Shown here piece after piece: positions 27,102 through 34,941 of a DNA stretch of 64,000 nucleotides. Both the position numbers and the translations under genes were made by a program. The DNA lies in contig NZ_SMKT01000033.1 in the NCBI RefSeq assembly GCF_004348735.1, positions 1 through 64,000 of the forward strand, written 5' to 3'. The notes beneath the pieces were generated by a model. It saw only the letters and a program-made list of their open reading frames with translations. It searched no databases and was not told the DNA's origin. This stretch comes from Actinomadura sp. KC06 (GTDB taxonomy: Bacteria > Actinomycetota > Actinomycetes > Streptosporangiales > Streptosporangiaceae). How positions within the stretch are numbered: position 1 is the stretch's first letter; every line of letters starts with the position of its first letter.

Positions 27102-27111
27102 GGCGGGCGTC

Positions 27112-27918
27112 TCAGCTCTTCGCGGCCGCCGCGAACTGCCCCGGCTTACGGCCCTCGCCCGCCGGGCCGCGGTAGGCCTGCGCGACGTCCAGATGCAGGT
27201 TCGCCGCCGCGCCCGTGGCCGTGAGCGCCAGATCGTCGCGGTGCCGGCGGCGGAGCACCAGCAGGCAGAAGTCGCTCGCCGGGCCGCTGATCCTGTTCTC
27301 GGCGTCCTCGGGCCCGAATTCCCACGGCGTGCCCGACGGCAGGGTGAGCTCGTACCGGAACGGCGCCGTGGGCGGGTTCAGGCCGCGCGCCTCATAGCCG
27401 AAGTCCTGCACCAGGACGGCGAAGCCGACCAGGTGGACGATCCTGTCGGTCCACTCGCGCCGCACGCCGAGCGCGTCGAAGACGTCCTGCCCGTGCCCGA
27501 GCGTCTCCATGATCCCGGCGCAGGCGAGGATCGCCGGGGGAAGCGGCCGGACCAGCCACGGCACCGTCTGGTCGGGCGGCACCGCGGCGAGGTTCGCGAC
27601 CGACGCGGCGACCTTCCCGCGCCAGGTGGCCAGCAGCTCGCCGGGCCCCTGAGCCAGGTAAGGCTTCATCGCGGCCTCGATGTTGGCCTTGAAGTCCTCG
27701 CTGAGCCGCGCCGTCATCGCGGTGAACGCCTCCGGGTCGCCGGCGGAGAGCCCGGCCATGTCGAAGATATGGCTCAGATGGGCGATCTGGTGATGGATCG
27801 TCCACCCCGGCGCCGGGGTGGGCGTCTTCCAGCCGGCCTCGTCGAGACCGGACAGCAGCCCGTCGAGGACCTCCGTTTCGGCGGTGAGATCGGCGAGCAC
27901 CTGGTGCAGGTCGGTCAT
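27112..27918 (-). CDS. TIGR03084-type DinB metal-binding protein
   Basis: 268 residues from ATG 27918 with GGGAG upstream. The DinB-type helical domain has PGWTIHHQIAHLSHIFDM and then METLGHGQDVFDALG, giving the His/Glu/His metal triad. The C-terminal part (about 165-260) is a beta-rich domain typical of TIGR03084. It is the third DinB-superfamily gene near this cluster, facing the core operon and divergent from the SgcJ-like gene. Its reaction is unknown; thiol-dependent isomerase or transferase chemistry is the expectation for the fold. Confidence 0.85.
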   Translation of the reverse strand: MTDLHQVLADLTAETEVLDGLLSGLDEAGWKTPTPAPGWTIHHQIAHLSHIFDMAGLSAGDPEAFTAMTARLSEDFKANIEAAMKPYLAQGPGELLATWRGKVAASVANLAAVPPDQTVPWLVRPLPPAILACAGIMETLGHGQDVFDALGVRREWTDRIVHLVGFAVLVQDFGYEARGLNPPTAPFRYELTLPSGTPWEFGPEDAENRISGPASDFCLLVLRRRHRDDLALTATGAAANLHLDVAQAYRGPAGEGRKPGQFAAAAKS

Positions 27919-28180
27919 GGTGATCTCCCTGAGATCGTTCGTCGTGAATCGCCCGGGCCCGCGCGGAGACCGTGGTGGGAAGCCGTTTCGGCGAAGCCCG
28001 ACACCATCGTGTGATCGGCCCTGTCACGGGTGCATCTTCTGAATTGCGGGGCCATTCATCGGACCGTTCCGAACCGGTTATTCCGTTCTTGTGCGGAGCG
28101 CAAGGACAAAGAAGCCGTGCAGGCGCGGGCGGCACATCATGTTGTGAGGACGCATTTCCGGATCGGATCGAGGAGATTTC

Positions 28181-28600
28181 ATGGCTGACGGTTCCGCGCC
28201 TGCCGCAACCCCGGACCAGGCCGCCGCGGCCGCGCTGCCGCAGCGCATGATCGCGGCGTGGGCGGCCAACGACGCGAGCGCATTCGCCGACCTGTTCACC
28301 GAGGACGCGACGATGGTGCTGCCCGGCGACGTGTTCAAGAAGGGCCGCGGCGAGATCCACGCCTTCATGACCGCCGGATACGCCGGCGACTTCAAGGGCA
28401 CCACGGTCGTCGGGAAGCCGCTCGACGTCCGCTTCGCCGGTGCCGACACCGCCATCCTCATCACCCAGGGCGGTGTCGTCGCGGCAGGGGAGAACGAGCT
28501 CCGGCGCGAGCGGGAGATCCGCGCCACCTGGGTGCTGGCCAGGCAGGGCGGCGACTGGCTGATCAGCGCCTACCACAACAGCCCGGTCAACCTGGGCTGA
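28181..28600 (+). CDS. SgcJ/EcaC-family NTF2-fold protein
   Basis: 139 residues from ATG 28181 with GAGGAG upstream. The sequence AAALPQRMIAAWAANDASAFADLFTEDATMVLPGD and later IRATWVLARQGGDWLISAYHNSPV is the SnoaL/NTF2-like fold of the SgcJ/EcaC family. SgcJ homologues are conserved in enediyne clusters and are thought to work with the PKSE-associated enzymes, with the exact reaction open. A single convergent gap of 12 nt separates it from the exporter gene. Confidence 0.85.
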   Translation: MADGSAPAATPDQAAAAALPQRMIAAWAANDASAFADLFTEDATMVLPGDVFKKGRGEIHAFMTAGYAGDFKGTTVVGKPLDVRFAGADTAILITQGGVVAAGENELRREREIRATWVLARQGGDWLISAYHNSPVNLG

Positions 28601-28612
28601 CCCGGCCTCCCG

Positions 28613-30052
28613 TCACCTCCCGGAACCGGCGGCGCGTCCGCCGGGCCGGGAGGTGATCGCTTTCCGGTCGCGGCTGGGGAGGCGCAGGGACATCAGCGCG
28701 CCCGCCAGGACGACGACGCTGCCCAGGATGACCGCCGGGACCAGGCCGTTGGTGAAGGCGTCGCCGGAGGCGTACCCGCCGTTCGCCGCGAACACCGAGG
28801 TCAGCACCGCGATGCCGAGCGCGACGCCCAGCTGGCGCAGGGTGCTGTTGGTCCCCGACGCCTTGCCGTGGTCCTGGTCGTCCACACTGGCCAGCACGAA
28901 CGTGGAGAGCGGCGTCAGGGTCAGCCCCATTCCGGTGCCGGCGAACACGAACGGCAGCACGAGGGCGCTGTAGGGGACGTCGGTCTCGATGACGGCGCCG
29001 AGCCAGGCGAGCGCCACCGCCTGCAGTGTCAGCCCGGCCGCGACGAGCACCCGGCCGCCGACCTTCCCGGTCACGATGCCCGCGATGGGCGCCACGACCA
29101 TCGGCACCATCGTCCAGGGGAGGGTGCGCACCCCGGCTTCGAGCGCCGAGTAGTGCTGGACGACCTGGAAGAACTGGGCCAGGAGGAACACCGAGCCGAA
29201 GGTGCCGAACGAGAAGGTGAGCGTGACGGCGTTGGCGACGCCGAACCCGCGGGACCGGAACAGGCGCAGCGGCAGTAGCGGCGCGGTGGCCCGGCGCTGC
29301 CAGGCCAGGAAGGCGACCAGCAGCGCCGCTCCGGCGATCAGGGGCGTGATCGTGGCGGTCGACGTCCAGCTCCGGGAGTCGGCCCGCACGATCGCCCACA
29401 CGATCGTGAGCACCCCGATCCCGGCGAGGACCAGGCCGAGCGGGTCGAGCGTCCGGTCCGGGCCGCGCGATTCGCGCAGCACGGTCAGCACCAGGGGGAT
29501 GGCCACGACCCCGGCGGGGACGTTGATCCAGAAGATCCACTGCCAGGCCAGCCCGTCGACGATGACGCCGCCGAGCACCGGGCCGAGCGCGACTCCGAGG
29601 CCGCTCATCCCGCCCCAGATCCCGATCGCCACCGTGCGCCGCCCGTCCGGGACGCAGGCGGCCAGCAGCGTGAGCGAGAGCGGCACGATCGCCGCCGCCG
29701 CGGCGCCCTGCAGGGTGCGGGCGGCGATCAGGAACTCGGTGGTCGGGGCGAGCGCGGCGAGCACGGACGCCAGGGTGAACAGCGCGATGCCGCCCGCGAA
29801 CATCCGGCGGCGGCCGAGCCGGTCGCCGAGCGCCGAGGCGGTGAGCAGCAGGCTCGCGAACGCCAGCGTGTAGGCGTTGACGACCCACTGCAGGGTCTCC
29901 AGCGAGGCGTTCATGTCGCGGCGGATCATCGGGAGGCCGAACGTGACCACCAGGCTGTCGAGCGTGGCCATGAACATCGGCAGCCCGGTGATGACCACGG
30001 CCGCGGCGAAGGACGGGCGGCGGAGGCCGGGAGCCGGTCGAACGTGCGCCAC
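28613..30052 (-). CDS. DHA2-type MFS drug exporter
   Basis: 479 residues from GTG 30052 with GAGGAGG upstream. About 14 hydrophobic helices; the DHA2 motifs are present: motif A GDRLGRRRMFAGG (about 78) and motif C-like GLGVALGPVLGGVIVD (about 150). Members such as EmrB/QacA export hydrophobic drugs by proton antiport. Placed beside the enediyne core it is the likely exporter and part of self-protection. The TetR gene upstream on the same strand may control it. Confidence 0.92.
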   Translation of the reverse strand: MAHVRPAPGLRRPSFAAAVVITGLPMFMATLDSLVVTFGLPMIRRDMNASLETLQWVVNAYTLAFASLLLTASALGDRLGRRRMFAGGIALFTLASVLAALAPTTEFLIAARTLQGAAAAAIVPLSLTLLAACVPDGRRTVAIGIWGGMSGLGVALGPVLGGVIVDGLAWQWIFWINVPAGVVAIPLVLTVLRESRGPDRTLDPLGLVLAGIGVLTIVWAIVRADSRSWTSTATITPLIAGAALLVAFLAWQRRATAPLLPLRLFRSRGFGVANAVTLTFSFGTFGSVFLLAQFFQVVQHYSALEAGVRTLPWTMVPMVVAPIAGIVTGKVGGRVLVAAGLTLQAVALAWLGAVIETDVPYSALVLPFVFAGTGMGLTLTPLSTFVLASVDDQDHGKASGTNSTLRQLGVALGIAVLTSVFAANGGYASGDAFTNGLVPAVILGSVVVLAGALMSLRLPSRDRKAITSRPGGRAAGSGR

Positions 30053-30247
30053 CGCGGGCCTCCTCGGCGTCCGATGATTGCCAGCGGTTCGGACGTTATG
30101 GCATTGACCGATGGCCTTTCAACGGCGCATGAGTGCGGCGTAAGTCGATCCTGGAAAAAGGGCACGCGAGAAGAAGGAAGGCGGGAATTGCGGTTTCTGT
30201 TTTCCGGTTCGGCGGCCGGGCGTCGGTGCCGTTTTCTCCGCGGCGGG

Positions 30248-30922
30248 TCAGGCGCCTCCGGCGGGGATCCAGCCGACCTCGTGCTGGAAACGCTTCCGGG
30301 ACGCGTCGACCGAGCGGGCGGCGGCCTGGTTGTCGTCTCCCGCACTCGTCATCAGGCCGACGAGCTGGACCTCGAAGAGGCTTTCGGCGTCATAGGGCTC
30401 GATCAGGTAATGGCCGAGTTCCAGGGTGATCAGGCCGTGTAGCCCGCTCCACGCCTGGTGGGCGATGAGCTCGGGGTCGCCCGCACGGAACCGGCCCGCC
30501 GCGATGCAGCGGGCGGCGCACGTGGTGACGTTGGCCAGGGTGTAGCGGCCGGACTGGCGGTCCTCCTCCGAGAGCGAGAACCCGCCCAGCGAGGAGCCGC
30601 CGAACATGACCGCGTACAGGTGCGAGTTGGCCAGCGCGTTGTAGCGGTAGGCGCGACCGAGCAGCGCCATGTCGGCGACCGGGTCGTCGGTCCGGCGGAC
30701 GGCGGTGAGGTGCCGCTGGAGACGGTCGAAGCCCTCGTGGACCATCTCGCGCACCAGGCCGCTGAGCGCCCCGAAGTGGGTGTACACGGCCATCGTCGAG
30801 CTGCCCGCCTCGTTGGCGATGCGGCGGGTGGTCAGCGCCTGGGGGCCCTCCTCGTCCAGGAGCCGGGCGCCGATCTCGATGAGGGCGGTGCGGGCGTCCG
30901 GGGCGGTCCGTCGTGGGCTCAC
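30248..30922 (-). CDS. TetR-family regulator
   Basis: 224 residues if started at GTG 30922; an upstream GTG at 30943 would add seven residues and neither has a clear ribosome-binding site. The helix-turn-helix is at about 25-48 (LTTRRIANEAGSSTMAVYTHF), followed by a TetR_C-type ligand domain (WSGLHGLITLELGHYL). It is transcribed toward the exporter and diverges from the carotenoid-oxygenase-like gene. The region between has paired AACA/TGTT half-sites suited to a TetR dimer, so it probably represses itself and one or both neighbours. Confidence 0.85.
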   Translation of the reverse strand: MSPRRTAPDARTALIEIGARLLDEEGPQALTTRRIANEAGSSTMAVYTHFGALSGLVREMVHEGFDRLQRHLTAVRRTDDPVADMALLGRAYRYNALANSHLYAVMFGGSSLGGFSLSEEDRQSGRYTLANVTTCAARCIAAGRFRAGDPELIAHQAWSGLHGLITLELGHYLIEPYDAESLFEVQLVGLMTSAGDDNQAAARSVDASRKRFQHEVGWIPAGGA

Positions 30923-30935
30923 GTTGACAGTGTGG

Positions 30936-30972
30936 CATAACACCGATATGTTTTAACCACAACACTGTTATG
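30936..30972. promoter_or_regulatory. Candidate TetR operator region
   Basis: An AT-rich stretch between the divergent TetR and carotenoid-oxygenase-like genes. CATAACA (30936-30942) and TGTTATG (30966-30972) are inverted copies, and inside them lie AACA-N6-TGTT (30939-30952) and AACA-C-TGTT (30961-30969). It overlaps where both promoters must be. Confidence 0.5.
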
Positions 30973-31009
30973 TGTGTCCTGTGCGAGCCCCGGAGAGGGG
31001 GCGGTGAGG

Positions 31010-32218
31010 ATGGCCACGGCGACCCGGAGCGCCGGTCCGCGGACGGCCCTGGCCGCCGCCGCGATCGGCCGTTCGACCGCGGACGAGCCGCTCCCCGTCG
31101 CGGGGACGCTGCCCGAATGGCTGGACGGCGCCTTCGTGCAGGCCGCCCGGCATCCGGCCGCGTCCGGGCCCGTCGGCAGGGCCTCCGCCGGGCCGCACGC
31201 CTTCTCCGGCGTCCGGGTGACCGCCCGCGGCGCCCGGTGGCTCCGGGAGCGGCTGCCGGTGCGGCACGGCGCGCCGCTCGGACCGCTGCCCGCCCTGGCC
31301 CCGTCACTGTGGAACGCCGACCTCGGCCCGCCCGACGGACCCGGCGCGGCGTCGCTCGCCCGGCCCGTCCGCGAGGGCGGCTCGGATCTCTGGCACACCG
31401 TGGCCGCCTACCCCGGGATGGGGCACGCCGAGCACCTGATCGCCGACGGGGACGGGACCGTCCTGCACGCGGAGCCCTTCCCCCTCGGCGGCGCGCCGCT
31501 GCTGCACGCGGCCGCGGTCACCCGCCGCCATCTGGTGGTGCTCGACCTGCCGGTCGCCTACTCGCGGGCGGCGGCGCTGGTCGGCGCCCGTTCGCCCTAC
31601 GTCTGGCGGCCCGAACGCCCGGCGCGCATCGGGCTGCTGCCGCGCTGGTCGCCCGGGGCGGCGCCGCGCTGGTTCCGGGTGACCTCGTGCTACGTGTTCC
31701 GGGCGGTCAACGCTTACGAGGACGGCGAACGGGTCGTCCTCGACGGCATCCGGCACGAGCGGGCCTTCGACGCCGGGCCCGCGCCCGCCGCCGAGACCCC
31801 GCGGCTCCAGCGCTGGGTGCTCGACGGGGCGACCGGGGCCGTGCGCGAGGAGGTCCTGGCGGACGGGCTGGACGACGCCGTCGTCGACGGACGGGTCTGC
31901 GGATCGCGGCACCGCGTCGTCTTCGGCTCGGTCCACGCGGGCGCGGGCGGCGGCGCGGTCGTCCGCCACGACCTGGAGACGGGACGCGTCCGGCGGGTGC
32001 CGTTCGGGCCGGGCTGGACCGCCGGGCAGCCCGTGTTCGTCCCCGGAGGCCGCGACGTCGCGGAGGGCGCGGGCGTGCTGCTGGTCGCCGCGCGGCACGC
32101 GGGGACGCGGCGCTGCGAGCTGCGGGTGCTGGACGCCGCCGCGCCGGACGAGCCGCCGCCCGCGGTCGTCCGGTTGCCCGTCGAGCTGCCGACCGACCGT
32201 CCCACCGCCTGGATCTGA
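31010..32218 (+). CDS. Carotenoid-oxygenase-like protein lacking most iron ligands
   Basis: 402 residues from ATG 31010 (GTG 31004 also possible), shorter than the usual 450-500. Family landmarks remain: GTLPEWLDGAFVQAARHP near the start, LLHAAAVTRRHLVVLDLPV, RWFRVTSCYVFRAVNAYEDG and a final short tail. In active enzymes four histidines bind Fe(II). Here the first site reads AAYP instead of AHP, the second keeps His (LLHAAAV), the third is FRAVNAYE instead of FH..NAYE, and the last motif (GFHG) is missing. Oxygenative cleavage therefore seems unlikely; a binding role or a different reaction is more plausible. Confidence 0.75.
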   Translation: MATATRSAGPRTALAAAAIGRSTADEPLPVAGTLPEWLDGAFVQAARHPAASGPVGRASAGPHAFSGVRVTARGARWLRERLPVRHGAPLGPLPALAPSLWNADLGPPDGPGAASLARPVREGGSDLWHTVAAYPGMGHAEHLIADGDGTVLHAEPFPLGGAPLLHAAAVTRRHLVVLDLPVAYSRAAALVGARSPYVWRPERPARIGLLPRWSPGAAPRWFRVTSCYVFRAVNAYEDGERVVLDGIRHERAFDAGPAPAAETPRLQRWVLDGATGAVREEVLADGLDDAVVDGRVCGSRHRVVFGSVHAGAGGGAVVRHDLETGRVRRVPFGPGWTAGQPVFVPGGRDVAEGAGVLLVAARHAGTRRCELRVLDAAAPDEPPPAVVRLPVELPTDRPTAWI

Positions 32219-32234
32219 CCGGCAGGCGCCGCCG

Positions 32235-33524
32235 TCATCGCTCGGAGACCAGTGCGCGGATTTCTTCGTCGGTCAGGAGGCGTCCCAGCCGGGTCAGTTC
32301 CGCGTGACATCGCTCCGCGATGGACGGGAGCAGAGCCGGGTCTGCGTTGATGCCCAGGCGGTGCAGGGTGGCCGCGATGACGCGCGGGCCGCTCTGGTGA
32401 GTCAGTGGAATCCGGCGCTCATTGCCGAACAGGGCCGGTTCCACGCAGTTGTGCATCAGCGGGTCCACTTCGGACTCGACGATGACCCAGTCGCCGCCGC
32501 CCCAGCAGAAGGCGTCCGGGCCGGTGATGGGCTGGTTGACCGCCGGGTTGCGGCCGGTCAGTTCCGCGGCCGTCCGGGACAATTCCGTCAGCGCGGCGAG
32601 GCGGATGCCCGTTCCCACCCCGTAGAGCGCCTCGAAGGCGGCAGCGGTCGCGGCGAGGTCGGCGTTGCCGGGGCCGCCGCAGTAGCCGTTCACCGAGGAT
32701 TCGACGACGGTCGCCCCGGCCCGCGCCGCGCTCACGGCGCACGCGACGCCGAGGCCGAAGGTGTTGTGCGGGTGCAGGCCGATCTCCAGGCCAGGCGCGG
32801 CGGTGCCGGCGGCGCGGACGAGCCGCCCGAACGCTTCGGGCCCGAGCGCGCCCGGTCCGTCGAAGAGGGTGATCTCGTCGGCGCCTGCCTCGGCCATGAT
32901 CGCGGCGGTCTCGGTGAGCTCCCCGTCCGTCAGGAAGGACACCATCGTGAAGGCGACGGCGACCCGAAGGCCCTGCGCGTGGGCGTGCCCGGCGACCTCG
33001 GCCGCCTGCGCGACGACCTCCTCCCGGGAGGCCGGGACGGACGGGCGGTAGATGCCCGCCGCCGGGCCGAACGCGGGCACCGCCACCTGCACGCCGTCGA
33101 AGCCGAGGTCGCGCGCGAGATCGACGCCGTCCGTCGCGGACACGAAGGGGCAGTACACGACGCAGTCCGGCTGCTCCTGCCTGACCAGCGCCAGGTCGGC
33201 GCGGACCGCGTCCAGGTCGCGCCCGTCGCCGTGGTGACCGGACCGGCCCGGGGTGGCGAGGACGATCTCCGGCACCCCCGAACGGGCCAGCAGGCGCAGG
33301 AACTCGGTCTTCGCCTCGCGGGTGGCCGTGACGCCGGGCAGCGACTCGATCGCCCGCATCGACGTGTCGCGGAGCCGGACGCGTTCGGGCATCGCGCCGG
33401 TCACCGCGGTGTCGCGGTTCGCGGGCGCCACCGACCAGCGGCCCGGCTCGTAGGCGCCGGGCGTCCTCGAACGGTTGACGTCCGCGCGGAACTGTTCGAG
33501 CCGGGTTTCGGACAGGTCGTCCAC
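32235..33524 (-). CDS. DRE-TIM family aldolase/lyase (HMG-CoA lyase / isopropylmalate-synthase-like)
   Basis: 429 residues from GTG 33524, two bases after the aminotransferase stop. The TIM-barrel landmarks are VRLRDTSMR (about 57-65), EIVLATPG, EITLFDGPGALGP, the metal-binding HPHNTFGLGVA (about 245) and NGYCGGPGNADL in the place of the G-ERAGN loop. The family forms or cleaves a C-C bond next to a carboxylate or thioester with a divalent metal. The usual DTTLRDGEQ sequence is altered, so the substrate differs from leucine or lysine pathway enzymes. It is the last gene of the leftward four-gene operon. Confidence 0.82.
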   Translation of the reverse strand: MDDLSETRLEQFRADVNRSRTPGAYEPGRWSVAPANRDTAVTGAMPERVRLRDTSMRAIESLPGVTATREAKTEFLRLLARSGVPEIVLATPGRSGHHGDGRDLDAVRADLALVRQEQPDCVVYCPFVSATDGVDLARDLGFDGVQVAVPAFGPAAGIYRPSVPASREEVVAQAAEVAGHAHAQGLRVAVAFTMVSFLTDGELTETAAIMAEAGADEITLFDGPGALGPEAFGRLVRAAGTAAPGLEIGLHPHNTFGLGVACAVSAARAGATVVESSVNGYCGGPGNADLAATAAAFEALYGVGTGIRLAALTELSRTAAELTGRNPAVNQPITGPDAFCWGGGDWVIVESEVDPLMHNCVEPALFGNERRIPLTHQSGPRVIAATLHRLGINADPALLPSIAERCHAELTRLGRLLTDEEIRALVSER

Positions 33525-33526
33525 GG

Positions 33527-34915
33527 CTAGCGGCCCTTCCTGCCCGTGAGCGTGCCGATCACGTCGGCGAACAGCGCGCCGTGCAGTTCGACATCGGCCT
33601 CGGCCGTCATCGGCGACATCAGCGCCGAGCCGCTCATGGCGTTGAGGACGACGCCCCGGTTGGCCAGGTACAGCCATAGCGCTTGGCGCGCCGACGACCC
33701 GACGCGCGGGTAGAGCTGCCCGGCGTTACGCGGCGGGGTGGGGGTGAACGCGTACGAGACGCGGCCGCCGAGCCGTCCGACGTGCCACGGCAGGTCGTGC
33801 TCGGCGATGACCGCGGCGACGTCGCGTTCGTAGCGTTCGGCCAAGCGGCCCATGTGCGCGTAGTTCTTGTCGGTCATCACTTCGGTGAGCACCGCCCGCA
33901 TGGCGCGGACGGCCAGCGGCCCGCCCGCCATCGTGCTGCCGAGGCCGCCGTCCCCGTGCTCGGTGTAGCGCTCCGCCGCGGCGGCGACCGCGTCCGACAT
34001 CCCGTACAGGCCCGCCGGGATGCCGCCCGCGATCGGCTTGCCCATGGTGATCAGGTCGGGGTCCAGGCCGAACTCCCGGGTGCAGCCGCCGGGACCGGCC
34101 GGGATCGTCTGCGTCTCGTCGATGATCAGCAGCGTGCCGGTGCGCCGGGTGAGGTCGCGCAGCGCGGCGTGGAAACCCGGCTCCGGCCGGATCACCGCGC
34201 CGCCGTTGGTCAGCACCGGCTCGGCGAGCACGGCCGCGACGTCGCGTGGGGCGAGGGCCTGTTCGAGCGCGTCGAGGTCGTTGAACTCCACGACCTTCGT
34301 GGTCTGCCGGACGTCCACGCCATTGGGATCGACGCCGGGTTCGGGCGCCACCTCCCCGTCCGCCGTCAGGACGACCCCGGCCTGCTCCAGCGAACCGTGG
34401 TACGCGCGGTGGAAGACGAGGATCTTCTGCCGTCCGGTGGTCACCCGCGCGAGCAGCAGGGCGAAGCGGTTGGCGTCCGTCGCGGACACGGTGAACTGCC
34501 AGAACGGGAGGCCGAAGCGGCGCGCCAGTTCCTCGGTCACCGCCACGTGGTCTTCGCCCGACCAGAGGGTGACGCTGCCCTTGTCGAGCTGGTCCCGGAT
34601 GGCCGCGACGATCGCCGGATGGTCGTGGCCCCAGAGCGCGGCCGTCGCGGCCATGCCGAAGTCGGCGTACTCGTGCCCGTCGGTGTCGTACAGGCGTGCG
34701 CCCACCGCGCGGTCCACCACCAGCGGGACCGGGGGAGGGAACTGGCTGATCCAGTGCTGCGGGGTGCCGTGCAGCTGGGACCGGCGTGCCCGCTCGCGCA
34801 GCGCCGCGGCCCGCGGCCGGGCCTCGACCCACCTGGTTCGTTCGGCGTCCAGTAGCGCGGCGAGCCGGTCAGGGTCGATCCCCGGTGGCACCGTGCTCGG
34901 TCGATCGCTCGTCAT
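33527..34915 (-). CDS. Class III PLP aminotransferase (glutamate-semialdehyde-aminomutase-like)
   Basis: 462 residues from ATG 34915. Motifs: YDTDGHEYADFGMAATAALWGHDHP, SVTLWSGEDHVAVTEELARRFG, the cofactor Asp in LLIIDETQT and the Schiff-base Lys in LITMGKPIAGGIPAG. This arrangement resembles GSA aminomutase and related beta- or omega-amino-acid transaminases, which need no separate partner. It lies 26 nt after the dimethylformamidase-like gene and 2 nt before the DRE-TIM gene, so an amine released by the former could be transaminated and the product handled by the latter. That order is inference. Confidence 0.9.
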   Translation of the reverse strand: MTSDRPSTVPPGIDPDRLAALLDAERTRWVEARPRAAALRERARRSQLHGTPQHWISQFPPPVPLVVDRAVGARLYDTDGHEYADFGMAATAALWGHDHPAIVAAIRDQLDKGSVTLWSGEDHVAVTEELARRFGLPFWQFTVSATDANRFALLLARVTTGRQKILVFHRAYHGSLEQAGVVLTADGEVAPEPGVDPNGVDVRQTTKVVEFNDLDALEQALAPRDVAAVLAEPVLTNGGAVIRPEPGFHAALRDLTRRTGTLLIIDETQTIPAGPGGCTREFGLDPDLITMGKPIAGGIPAGLYGMSDAVAAAAERYTEHGDGGLGSTMAGGPLAVRAMRAVLTEVMTDKNYAHMGRLAERYERDVAAVIAEHDLPWHVGRLGGRVSYAFTPTPPRNAGQLYPRVGSSARQALWLYLANRGVVLNAMSGSALMSPMTAEADVELHGALFADVIGTLTGRKGR

Positions 34916-34941
34916 CGCTCTCCCGGATGGTCGGTCGGTCG

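Noticed and set aside
32235..33524. Isopropylmalate or homocitrate synthase
   Set aside because: The DTTLRDGEQ start and G-ERAGN loop are changed, there is no regulatory domain, and the neighbours do not fit leucine or lysine synthesis.
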